This document shows positions 22,602 to 31,400 of a DNA stretch of 50,348 nucleotides, in pieces. The translations under genes were made by a program, and so were the position numbers. This DNA is from SZUA-521 sp041738285. GTDB lineage: Bacteria; Pseudomonadota; Gammaproteobacteria; Pseudomonadales; Azotimanducaceae. The notes below the pieces were generated by a model that saw only the letters and a list, made by a program, of their open reading frames with translations, had not been told where the DNA came from and did not search any database. The DNA lies in assembly GCA_041738285.1 (NCBI GenBank), contig JBGSQB010000153.1:1-50348 (forward strand), in the 5' to 3' direction. The stretch's first letter is position 1, and every line of letters starts with the position of its first letter.

Positions 22602-23933
22602 ATGGCCGACTCCGTACAGACATGGATTCCGTATCTGGCCTACGTGGCGCCCGTGGCTTGGATCATGTTTCGGCTCAGCCGTGGCAAGACCGTGCGCCAG
22701 CGCCTGGCACTCGACATTCACAATGAGTCGATCGCAGCCGGGCTCACAGCACCGCCATCGCTGCATCCCGTAGTCGATCACGCCAAGTGCATTGGCTGCG
22801 AGGCATGTGTACATGCATGCCCCGAATACCCCACGCATGATGTACTCGGTGTGATGCGCGGCAAGGCGCATCTTGTCAGTCCCAGCGATTGCATTGGGCA
22901 TGGCGCGTGTAAGACTGCATGTCCAGTCGGCGCGATCAGGCTCGTGTTCGGGTCCGCCGAACGCGGCGTCGACATTCCGCAGGTAAAGCCGAACTTCGAG
23001 ACCAATGTGCCGGGCATGTTCATCGCGGGTGAACTCGGCGGCATGGGGCTCATCCGCAACGCGATCGAGCAGGGCCGGCAGGCAGTCGATGGCATCAGGG
23101 CATTTCTGGATCGCGGCAAGCCGGGATCCGACGTCCTGGATCTCGTCATCGTCGGTGCGGGTCCCGCCGGGGTATCGGCGGCGCTTGCCGCCAAAGAGGC
23201 TGGGCTGCGTTATCTCGTGATCGAGCAGGATTCGCTGGGCGGCACAGTGGCTCACTTTCCACGTCGCAAGCTTGTCATGACCGCGCCTGCGCGGCTCGCG
23301 CTGGTTGGCGAGATGCGCTTCCGTGAAACCACCAAGGAAGCGTTGATGGAATACTGGGTGAATCTGGTAAGGGATCACGAACTCGCGGTCAGCAGCCCCG
23401 AGCAGGCGAAGTCGCTTGCCAGGACCGATGGTATCTTCATCGTTACGACAAACACAGGCGTGCGCCAGGCGCGAGCGGTGTTGCTCGCGCTCGGCCGCCG
23501 CGGCACGCCCCGCAAGCTCGGTGTCGAGGGGGAGGATCTGCCCAAAGTCGTCTATCGACTGTCCGACCCCGCCGAGTACGAAGGCAGAAAGGTGCTGGTC
23601 GTTGGTGGTGGTGACAGTGCGTTGGAGGCGGCGCTCGCAATCTCGGAGGCGCCCGGCGCAGTCGCAACGATTTCCTATCGGTCGGAGTCGTTCTCCCGCG
23701 CCAAGCCGAAGAATCGCGCGCGTATCGATGCCGCCGCCGCGGACGGATCAGTGAAGGTCCTGTTGCGATCCAATGTCGTATCGATTGCGCCGGGCAAAGT
23801 GCGCATGGAAAAGGACGACGAGCAGTTCGACCTGCCAAACGACAACGTCATCGTCTGTGCCGGTGGTGAACTGCCCACGCCGTTCCTGAAGGCGATCGGT
23901 ATCAACGTCGAAACCAAGTACGGTACCGAATGA
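22602..23933 (+). CDS. Membrane-anchored ferredoxin-flavoprotein (2x[Fe-S] plus TrxR-like NAD(P)/FAD domain)
   Basis: A 443-residue protein. One N-terminal transmembrane helix (about 9-24) precedes a bacterial ferredoxin domain: cluster 1 CIGCEACVHACP (Cys63, 66, 69, 73) and cluster 2 CIGHGACKTACP, where His100 replaces one Cys. Then NVPGMFIAGELGGMGLIRNAIEQG (about 134-157) looks like the end of a thioredoxin-reductase fold, but it comes before the FAD site VIVGAGPAGVSAA and the NAD(P) site VLVVGGGDSALEAAL. The chain ends where that motif would normally follow. No CxxC redox pair is seen. Likely an NAD(P)H-oxidising entry point for the cytochrome chain (inference). Confidence 0.85.
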   Translation: MADSVQTWIPYLAYVAPVAWIMFRLSRGKTVRQRLALDIHNESIAAGLTAPPSLHPVVDHAKCIGCEACVHACPEYPTHDVLGVMRGKAHLVSPSDCIGHGACKTACPVGAIRLVFGSAERGVDIPQVKPNFETNVPGMFIAGELGGMGLIRNAIEQGRQAVDGIRAFLDRGKPGSDVLDLVIVGAGPAGVSAALAAKEAGLRYLVIEQDSLGGTVAHFPRRKLVMTAPARLALVGEMRFRETTKEALMEYWVNLVRDHELAVSSPEQAKSLARTDGIFIVTTNTGVRQARAVLLALGRRGTPRKLGVEGEDLPKVVYRLSDPAEYEGRKVLVVGGGDSALEAALAISEAPGAVATISYRSESFSRAKPKNRARIDAAAADGSVKVLLRSNVVSIAPGKVRMEKDDEQFDLPNDNVIVCAGGELPTPFLKAIGINVETKYGTE

Positions 23934-25873
23934 TGAGCGATGCGATGCGCGCGCAACTCGCGTTGATCCTGGTGCTATTCGCGCCGCTCGAGTCCTTCGC
24001 GAGTTACGACTACGGAACGATCAACGAATTCATCGTGCGTAAGGAATTCGCGCGCGCGGAACTGGCGCTCGAGGAGCGAGTGGCGGCGGATGAGCCCGAA
24101 GCCATGTTTCGCCTGGCGTCGCTGTATCGCGGCGGCCAGGGCTCGACTCGCAATCTTGCAGCCAGTGCGAAACTCTATGAGCGGGCGGCGCAGCTCGGTC
24201 ATCTGCAGTCCATGTACATGCTTGCGCAGTGCTATGAGCGTGGCATCGGTGTTGCCAGCGACACTCAGACGGCGCGTCGCTGGTACGAGGAGGCCGCTAT
24301 GCGAGGCGACCAGCGTGCCGCGGCGCGCCTGCAGACGCTCGGTACGCACGTCCCCAACCTGTTCACCGCGATCGCGGCGTGGCGCGATTCGGATGCGGTC
24401 ATGGAGCGCCTTCGGGATGCCGATCTTGCGCTGCGCGACCCGCACCAGCGCACGTTACTGATGGCGACCATCGCAGTCGGTGCCGACGCGGCCAGTCAGT
24501 TGCTGATCGGTCGCAACATCGATGTCGATGCGACGGATAACAATGGCCGCTCTGCGCTGTTTTACGCAGTGGAACGCACCGACGCTGAGACGGTAGTTCG
24601 GCTGATCGCAGCAGGCGCCGCCGTTGGTCTGGCAGACCGGGCGGGCAACACGGCACTGCATCTAGCGGCATCGGGCGGGTCTCCTCCGGTCGCACTGGCG
24701 ATTCTGGATGCCGGTGGGCGCGCAGATGTGCGCAACGGCACCGATTGGACGCCGATGGAAGTGGCGCTCGCGCGTAACGATGGCCCGATGATCGAAGCGC
24801 TACGGTCGCGCGGCGCGGTATCGCCCCGCAAGCGAGAACGGCATACCGCCGACGAGCAACTGGCGCTTCTCAAACGCGGGGAGCAGTTCTCCGGCTTCTC
24901 CGACCTTGCGCTGGCAGCTTGGCTCGGCGACCGGGAGCTGGTTGCTTTGCGACTGGCGACGGACGCCGTCGATGATGCGGATGCGGATGGCCACACGCCA
25001 CTGTACTGGGCCGTTGTGCGAGGACACGACGACACTGTCCAATCTTTGCTGCGGGCCGGGGCTGATGTTGATGCGCCGGTTGGCGATGATGGCTCGCTGC
25101 TGCATGTGGCCCTGGCCGGTGGAAGCGACGCGCTCGTGCGACGGCTGATCGATGCGGACGCCGACCTTTCGACGGTGAATTCGACTGGTCAGACGAGCCT
25201 CTTGTATGCCATCGAGCGTGGTCGCATCGATGCTGCGATTGCCTTGATCGACGCTGGCGCACCCGTCAATCAGGTTGGTCCGGCCGGTCGCAGTCCGCTG
25301 ATGGCAGCAGTCAATTCACTCGCCTGCATGCGCGCGTTACTCGATCACGGAGCGGAAGTCGGTGTGTTCGATGCTCTGGAACGATCGCCACTGTGGTATG
25401 CAGCGGGCTCCAATGATCTGAATGTCGTGCAGCGATTGATCGACGGTGGTGCGGTATTCACCGGCGATCGCGAGGGCGTCACGCCGCTGCATCGGGCGGC
25501 GACTGCTGCTTCGCCTGCTGTCGTCGCAGCGCTGCTGGCGGCCGGGCATCCGATCGATCCGAAGTCGACTGCCGGCAGTTCGCCGCTGTCACTGGCTGCG
25601 GCGCAAGGCAACGCTGCGATTGCTGATCAACTGATCGCCAAGGGCGCCGATGTCAATCAGCGTGACGCCGCCGGCGATACGCCGTTGCACAAGGCAGTGC
25701 GCAACGATCGACTGACGATCGCGCGGAACCTGATTCTCGCAGGCGCAAAGCCGGAGTTGCGCAACTTTCGGCAGGCCAACGCGTTCGATCTGGCGAGCGA
25801 AGCAGGCGATCCAGCGCTAGTGGCACTGCTCGACGAACAGAGATCGACATTGAGCCGGCTACTCGGGGGCTGA
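23930..25873 (+). CDS. Exported Sel1-repeat and ankyrin-repeat protein
   Basis: A 647-residue protein with a signal peptide (LALILVLFAPLESFA). Residues 45-135 are Sel1-like repeats (MFRLASLYRGGQGSTRNLAASAKLYERAAQLGH; MYMLAQCYERGIGVASDTQTARRWYEEAAMRG). Residues 165-640 are about 13 ankyrin repeats (GRSALFYAVERTDAETVVRLIAAGA; GDTPLHKAVRNDRLTIARNLILAGA). Its ATG overlaps the flavoprotein stop. Both repeat types bind proteins, so a periplasmic scaffold for cytochrome assembly or stability is plausible. No catalytic motif is seen. Confidence 0.85.
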   Translation: MMSDAMRAQLALILVLFAPLESFASYDYGTINEFIVRKEFARAELALEERVAADEPEAMFRLASLYRGGQGSTRNLAASAKLYERAAQLGHLQSMYMLAQCYERGIGVASDTQTARRWYEEAAMRGDQRAAARLQTLGTHVPNLFTAIAAWRDSDAVMERLRDADLALRDPHQRTLLMATIAVGADAASQLLIGRNIDVDATDNNGRSALFYAVERTDAETVVRLIAAGAAVGLADRAGNTALHLAASGGSPPVALAILDAGGRADVRNGTDWTPMEVALARNDGPMIEALRSRGAVSPRKRERHTADEQLALLKRGEQFSGFSDLALAAWLGDRELVALRLATDAVDDADADGHTPLYWAVVRGHDDTVQSLLRAGADVDAPVGDDGSLLHVALAGGSDALVRRLIDADADLSTVNSTGQTSLLYAIERGRIDAAIALIDAGAPVNQVGPAGRSPLMAAVNSLACMRALLDHGAEVGVFDALERSPLWYAAGSNDLNVVQRLIDGGAVFTGDREGVTPLHRAATAASPAVVAALLAAGHPIDPKSTAGSSPLSLAAAQGNAAIADQLIAKGADVNQRDAAGDTPLHKAVRNDRLTIARNLILAGAKPELRNFRQANAFDLASEAGDPALVALLDEQRSTLSRLLGG

Positions 25874-25917
25874 TGGCCCGATCACTGGTTGGCTAGATCA
25901 GCGACAGGTACAAGGAC

Positions 25918-26487
25918 ATGACCGACGCCAGAAACTCAATCCGTGCCATCATGCAGTCGATGCTAGCGTGGGTAGCGCTCGCGCCCTGCGGGCCATCCTT
26001 CGCCGTCGAACTTCCGCATGCTCCGGACGAGTCCGCGCCACCCGCGGGCATCACCGCTTCACTCGAGGAACTCGAAGCCGAGTTCGTCGAGTTGAATCGG
26101 GACCTCGACGTGCTCGAACACAAGCTGCTCTATCCGCCCAGTGCCGAAGTGGTCGTGTTCGTATCGGTGGCGGCGGTCGAAGCACTCGATCTCGAGTCGC
26201 TCGACCTCTCGATCAACGGCAAGCGTGTCGCGCAGCATGTGTACAACACCGGTGAGTTGGTTGCGCTCGAGCGCGGCGGCGTGCAGCGGCTGTTCGTAGG
26301 CAACATCCCGCCGGGCACCAACAGGCTGAACGCCGAATTCAATGCCGTCGACGCCACGCAGAAAGCGTACCGCAAGCGGGTCGAGATCGAGTTCCAGAAG
26401 TCTTTCGAGCCAGTCCGTATCCAACTCGAGATCACGCGCGCAACGGCGGCATCCGAAGCGGACATCGCGGCCATCGTCGTCCACTGA
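25918..26487 (+). CDS. Exported protein of unknown function (multihaem cluster)
   Basis: A 189-residue protein with a probable signal peptide (MLAWVALAPCGPSFAVE), a short coiled-coil-like helix (SLEELEAEFVELNRDLDVLEHKLL) and a beta-rich domain (VVVFVSVAAVEALDLESLDLSINGK; RLFVGNIPPGTNRLNAEF) that looks like a PEGA/Ig-type sandwich. I do not recognise the family. A good site (AAGGA) precedes ATG 25918. Ten bases separate it from the next gene, so it is part of the rightward operon. Confidence 0.7.
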   Translation: MTDARNSIRAIMQSMLAWVALAPCGPSFAVELPHAPDESAPPAGITASLEELEAEFVELNRDLDVLEHKLLYPPSAEVVVFVSVAAVEALDLESLDLSINGKRVAQHVYNTGELVALERGGVQRLFVGNIPPGTNRLNAEFNAVDATQKAYRKRVEIEFQKSFEPVRIQLEITRATAASEADIAAIVVH

Positions 26488-26497
26488 CGGAGACTGA

Positions 26498-28354
26498 ATG
26501 AAACACATCGTCTGCGACTGGCTGCTCGGTTGTGCGTTCGCCGCGCGGTCGGTTGCGGGCGTGCCAGATCTCGAGTACGCGGCTGTTCTGTTCGACCAGT
26601 TCCAGAGTGATTCACTGGCAGCACTGACCCATGCACAGGTCATGACAAACACATCGGATCTGTCCGCCGAGGATCGACTGCGGTTCGCCGTCGCGGCGCA
26701 GATCATCGCGCTCGAGTCGGATGTGGCGATGGCACCGCTGTCGGACGACGAGCTATCGATCGAGCAGCGTCTGAGGCTGGCGATGGCGCAGGCGCTCGCG
26801 AGCCACCGTAACCAGCGATGGACAGCGCTCGACCACGCGCTCACGGAATTCGAACTACTGATGCCGTCCGTTCCCGATGCTGCGTACGCGATGCAGATGG
26901 AGGCGAGGTTTCTGCGTGCGGAATGGGCGGCTGCCGTCGGGCGGTTCGACCTCGCACAGACGATGATCGACACACTGGATGCGAAGGATTCTCGGCGCGC
27001 CTATGCATTGTTCAATCTAGGGGTCAGCATGAACGCTGCAGGCGCCAGCAAGCGCGCTGTCGACGTGCTGGCGAAGCTTGCCGACATGGACGTGTACTCA
27101 CCCGAAGCCATGGATCTCAAGCAGCGCGGGCGTCTGGCCTTGGCGTTGATCAATCTGCAGCAGACCAAGTCGGCGTCGGCGGAGCGGCTGCTCGGTGAGA
27201 TTCCCGCCCGGAGTCGCTACAGTGCGCCCGCCCTGGCAACTTACGGCAGTCTCGCAATGAAGGACGGCGAGCATGAACTGGCCGCGCGCGTGTGGACGAC
27301 ACTGGGTCAGACGCAAGGTTGGTCGTCCGCAGGTGTCACGGCGCAGCTCGCGCTGCCATTGAGCCTCGTGCCCATTGCCACCCCGGCAGTGGCGCTCGCT
27401 CAGTTCCGACGCGCCGAAGCTGAGTTGATCGAACACCAGAACGCGCTGCGGCAACTCGCTGCGCAGTCGCAGGATCACCTGCACATGGCGTCGCTGCTGC
27501 GCGCCATGGCGCATGCCTTCAACGGCGGGGCGGATGGGCTCAAACCCGTTCTCGAGGACTTCCAGCGCGCACTGGGTCATCACGAATGGACGCAGTGGTT
27601 TGCCGACGCATCGGCGCAAAGGCGTCTCGGTGACTTGCTCACTGCTGATCGAATGATCGACTCCCTCAGCCAATCCCAAGCCGAACTGCCGGCGCTCGGT
27701 TTCGTGGCAGAGGAGCGCAAGCGACGGACCGCATTGCTGCGGAAGGACATCGCGCGAACCGATCTTCACGATCGTACGGCTCGCTTACGTGACCGGTTGG
27801 AGTCGCAACTGATTCGCCTGGCCGAGTTTCAGACCAAGGAACCAGTTGCAGAGACAGCGTGGATGCTCGAGGTTGCCGATGTGCCGCAAGCGTTGCGCGT
27901 CAGCGAACTCGCCGCATTGCGCATGCGGGCAGATCGGCTGCCTGACACGAATGCCAAGGTCGCGACACATGCTCGAATCGATCGCTTGCAAGCCGTCTTG
28001 TTCTTCGAGCTGGCTGGCGACGCGCGGGATCGGTTGCAGGCTGCGCAACGGGCTGCGGATCGTCTCGGGGAACGCATCGCCGCGCTCGACGTCCGGACCA
28101 ATCGCCTGATCGAGCAAACGGATATCGCCGCGACTTCCTCGTCGCTCGACTTCGATGCGGCCGATCGCAGAATCGATGCGTTGCTCGATCGACTCGTGCG
28201 CAGCAGGCAAGAGAACGAGATGAAACTTGTGGACGTCCTCCGTCGCCGGATCGATCGCCAAGGTGATCGCATCGACCGGCAGATAGAGCTCACCCGGATT
28301 GCCATTGCGCGGGCGATGGACAGTGCGGCGGGTGGGGAGGCACCAAGCGGATGA
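26498..28354 (+). CDS. Exported TPR-like helical repeat protein (multihaem cluster)
   Basis: A 618-residue mostly helical protein with an N-terminal export-like segment (WLLGCAFAARSVAG). Helix pairs with TPR character run through residues 90-300 (YALFNLGVSMNAAGASKRAVDVLAKL; GRLALALINLQQTKSASAERLLGEI). The last 150 residues are charged and likely coiled coil (RLQAAQRAADRLGERIAALDVRTNRL; RRRIDRQGDRIDRQIEL). No enzyme motif. It is followed by a TPR lipoprotein through an ATGA overlap. Likely a structural partner of the envelope complex. Confidence 0.7.
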   Translation: MKHIVCDWLLGCAFAARSVAGVPDLEYAAVLFDQFQSDSLAALTHAQVMTNTSDLSAEDRLRFAVAAQIIALESDVAMAPLSDDELSIEQRLRLAMAQALASHRNQRWTALDHALTEFELLMPSVPDAAYAMQMEARFLRAEWAAAVGRFDLAQTMIDTLDAKDSRRAYALFNLGVSMNAAGASKRAVDVLAKLADMDVYSPEAMDLKQRGRLALALINLQQTKSASAERLLGEIPARSRYSAPALATYGSLAMKDGEHELAARVWTTLGQTQGWSSAGVTAQLALPLSLVPIATPAVALAQFRRAEAELIEHQNALRQLAAQSQDHLHMASLLRAMAHAFNGGADGLKPVLEDFQRALGHHEWTQWFADASAQRRLGDLLTADRMIDSLSQSQAELPALGFVAEERKRRTALLRKDIARTDLHDRTARLRDRLESQLIRLAEFQTKEPVAETAWMLEVADVPQALRVSELAALRMRADRLPDTNAKVATHARIDRLQAVLFFELAGDARDRLQAAQRAADRLGERIAALDVRTNRLIEQTDIAATSSSLDFDAADRRIDALLDRLVRSRQENEMKLVDVLRRRIDRQGDRIDRQIELTRIAIARAMDSAAGGEAPSG

Positions 28355-31104
28355 TTCGCTTTGTCCTCATGATTGTTCTGATGGCAGGGTTTGCTGGTTG
28401 CGCCACCGAACGGCCGTTGCGAGCGTCGGGACCTGCTGCGGTTGCAGTGCTGGCAGAGCTGCCGGCGGCGACGGTCCCCACCGAGCAACCGCCGCGGATG
28501 GATGAGGTCGTCGCGCAATACGAGCGCGTGCTTGGAACGGCACCTGGCGCGGTCAACGATGATGCCCTCGTTCGGCGGCTGGCCGATCTGAAGATGAACA
28601 CCGTGGAGGCAGCGGAATCTGACGCAATCGACACTGCGTCCCAGCGCGCGACGATCGCTCTGTATGAATCGTTGCTCGAATCGCCGGACGCAGCGGATCC
28701 GGACCAGGTGATGTACCGATTGGCGCGCGCCTATGAGGTGGTTGGCGATCGTGCCACCGCGCAGCGCTATCTGGATCGACTGATCGCCGAGTTTCCATAC
28801 AGCCGGTACGCGACCGAGGCTCACTTTCGTCGCGCCGAGTCGAACTTCTCGGCCGATCGCTTCGCCGAGGCGGCAGACGACTATCGATTCGTGGTAGAGC
28901 AGGGGCAAGAGAGTTTGTACTGGCAGAACGCGACCTACATGCTCGCGTGGACGCAGTTGAAGCTTGGGCGTCCGGCTGAGAGCCTGACTGGATTTCTAGC
29001 CGTGCTGCCGCAGACACTGGTAGCCGATGAAGTGCGCGACCGCGCTGCGCAGGAACTGCTCGACGACGTGCTGCGCGGTGCGGTGCTTGCGCTCAATGAC
29101 CTCGACAACGCACGCACGTTGTCGAAGGCGATGGATCAGCTCGCACGACCGCAGTGGCAGTACCGCGTGTTCGAGCGGCTGGCGCAGGAATTGGCGGTCA
29201 AGGGTCGGATTTTGGACAGCGTCGCGGCACTGGCTGCCTACGTCGAACGCAACCCCATGGATTGGCGCGCGGCAGTGTTCGATGAGAGGGCCATCGACAC
29301 GCTGGAGCGTGCCGATTTTCCCGCGGAAGCTGCGCGACACAAGGCCCAGTTCGTTGCCCGATACGGGATCAAGGGCGACTACTGGAAGGTGTACGCGAAC
29401 GATGCGCGCAACGACTACCGGGGCACACTCGACAGGTACCTGACAGAGCTCGTGGCCGTTGCCCACGCGGACGCCCAGATGACGCATCGTCCGAAAGACT
29501 TCGTGCGGGCGGCATCGCTGTACGAAGAACTCATCGAATCGTTTCCCGACGACGCCCGTGTGCCAGGGCATCTTTTCCTGCTTGGTGAGGCGTACACCGA
29601 TGCCAAGATGCCGGAACTCGCGATCGCGAGCTTTCAGCGCGTGGTGCACGACTATCCCGACTTCGAACGCGCCGGAGAAGCTGCCTACGCGGTCGTGCTC
29701 GGGCTTACGGCGCTGCGCGACGCGGCGCCGGTCGAGGCGCGCGGCGAACTCTCGTGGCGCACCATCGAAGCTGAAATCGAGTTCTTCGATTCATTCCCGA
29801 CGCATCCGCAGGCAGGCAAGGCACTCACCGCGGCCGCGGTGGCAGCGTATGAGCTCGATGACTTCGCGCTCGCAATTGCGCTCGCTGATCGCGTCATCGC
29901 GGATGCGCGCATGACCACCGGCCTGCGGCGCACGGCACTGCTGGTGGCGGGTCAGGCGCGCTACGAGCTTGGGCGGTTCGAGGCGGCGGAAAAGGCATTC
30001 CTTGCTTATCTTGCGATCGAACCCGATACATCAGCCGCGGCCCATGATGTCCGCACGAAGCTGCTCGCGGCGATCTTCAAGCAGGCCGAAGCTGCCGAGC
30101 GGTCGGGCGATGCTGGGTCGGCAGTGGCGCATTTCCTGCGCATGGCCGACATTGATGCAGCCGCCGATCTGACGGTTCGGGGCTTGTACGACGCCGTGGC
30201 GATCCGGGAATCCGAATCAGCGTGGCCCGAGGCCGCGAGGTTGCTCATCGATCTGCGTGATCGATACCCGAATCATCCGTTGTCGGCCGATTCGACGCGG
30301 CGCCTCGCGGATCTGTACCAGCAGGCATCGCAGCCGCTACTGGCCGCCGAGCAACTGCGTCGGTTGGCGCAGGAAGACTCCGACGCCAACGTTCGCCGTC
30401 AGGCGCTTTACCGCGCAGCCGAACTGTATTTCGATCGGGATGCGCGCGCGGCGCTCGCGTGTTTCGGTGAGTATGCAGACGCGTATCCTGTGCCCGTCGA
30501 TGTTGCCCTCGAGGCCATGCATCGCGCGGCGACTTTGAGCCAGGAAGCGGGCGACGGCACGACGTATCGAGCCTGGCTGAAGCGCATCGTCGCGGCGGCG
30601 GGCGCGGTCGTCGATCCGGACGATCGCGCGCGCTATCTGGCGGCCGAAGCGCAACTCGTTCTGGCGGACGATGCGCGTGATGCGTTTCTCGCCATCGGAC
30701 TCGATACGCCGATGGCGGCGAGTCTGAGGGAAAAGCAGGCAGCAATGAAGATCGCCGTGTCGGCTTATGAACGGGTTGCGGCCCATGGTGTGACGCAGTT
30801 CGCGACGGCATCCACCTACAACGTCGCGGAGATCTATGCTGCGCTCGCAGATTCCATCGTCCGATCGAATCGACCTGATGGGTTATCGGAACTCGAGCTC
30901 GCACAGTACGAAGTGTTGCTCGAGGAACAGGCCGTGCCGTTCGAGGAAAGGGCGATCGAGCTGCATGAATTGAACGCGAAACGCAGCTCCATGGGAGTCT
31001 ACGACGAATGGGTGCAACTCAGTTTCGACCGTCTGCGTGTGTTGTTTCCTGCGCGCTTCGACAAGACGGAGGTGACGTTCGGTGCCGTACATTCGATTCG
31101 TTAG
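28351..31104 (+). CDS. Large TPR lipoprotein (multihaem cluster)
   Basis: A 917-residue protein with a lipoprotein signal (VLMIVLMAGFAGC, lipobox FAGC) and TPR repeats over almost the whole chain, for example MYRLARAYEVVGDRATAQRYLDRL, FLLGEAYTDAKMPELAIASFQRV and LYRAAELYFDRDARAALACF. Residues after the lipidated Cys (Ala, Thr) are not an inner-membrane retention signal, so outer-membrane anchoring is likely. It is translationally coupled on both sides (ATGA before, 23-bp overlap after). It probably works with the preceding TPR protein as a periplasmic scaffold. Confidence 0.8.
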   Translation: MIRFVLMIVLMAGFAGCATERPLRASGPAAVAVLAELPAATVPTEQPPRMDEVVAQYERVLGTAPGAVNDDALVRRLADLKMNTVEAAESDAIDTASQRATIALYESLLESPDAADPDQVMYRLARAYEVVGDRATAQRYLDRLIAEFPYSRYATEAHFRRAESNFSADRFAEAADDYRFVVEQGQESLYWQNATYMLAWTQLKLGRPAESLTGFLAVLPQTLVADEVRDRAAQELLDDVLRGAVLALNDLDNARTLSKAMDQLARPQWQYRVFERLAQELAVKGRILDSVAALAAYVERNPMDWRAAVFDERAIDTLERADFPAEAARHKAQFVARYGIKGDYWKVYANDARNDYRGTLDRYLTELVAVAHADAQMTHRPKDFVRAASLYEELIESFPDDARVPGHLFLLGEAYTDAKMPELAIASFQRVVHDYPDFERAGEAAYAVVLGLTALRDAAPVEARGELSWRTIEAEIEFFDSFPTHPQAGKALTAAAVAAYELDDFALAIALADRVIADARMTTGLRRTALLVAGQARYELGRFEAAEKAFLAYLAIEPDTSAAAHDVRTKLLAAIFKQAEAAERSGDAGSAVAHFLRMADIDAAADLTVRGLYDAVAIRESESAWPEAARLLIDLRDRYPNHPLSADSTRRLADLYQQASQPLLAAEQLRRLAQEDSDANVRRQALYRAAELYFDRDARAALACFGEYADAYPVPVDVALEAMHRAATLSQEAGDGTTYRAWLKRIVAAAGAVVDPDDRARYLAAEAQLVLADDARDAFLAIGLDTPMAASLREKQAAMKIAVSAYERVAAHGVTQFATASTYNVAEIYAALADSIVRSNRPDGLSELELAQYEVLLEEQAVPFEERAIELHELNAKRSSMGVYDEWVQLSFDRLRVLFPARFDKTEVTFGAVHSIR

Positions 31105-31390
31105 TCTGGCGGCGCTCGGCGCTGCGCTAGCGTGCGTCCCGCTGGGCGCGCAAGAGGTGCCGAACTCGCCTGAGGACAAGGTCGAGCTCGAACAGACGAT
31201 CATCTCTGGCAATCAGGCATTGCCCAAGGTGCTCTACATCCAACCATGGGACGATTCGAGCGCGCTGCCGGATCTTGGCATCGACCCGGACCTCGACGTA
31301 GGGAATGTGCTGCGACGCGTCTATCCGCCAGCATTCCGGCGCGAACTCTTCCTGGATGATCGACTGCAGCAGATGGACCCCTCGTTCTGA
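31082..31390 (+). CDS. Small exported protein of unknown function (multihaem cluster)
   Basis: A 102-residue protein from GTG 31082 with a signal peptide (LAALGAALACVPLGAQ). The mature part is short and acidic and contains LPKVLYIQPWDD and FRRELFLDDRLQQMDP. I do not recognise it. The start lies inside the TPR lipoprotein gene, so it is the last coupled gene of the rightward operon. It converges with the SMP-30 gene, 10 bp away. Confidence 0.65.
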   Translation: MPYIRFVSLAALGAALACVPLGAQEVPNSPEDKVELEQTIISGNQALPKVLYIQPWDDSSALPDLGIDPDLDVGNVLRRVYPPAFRRELFLDDRLQQMDPSF

Positions 31391-31400
31391 CTGAGCACTG

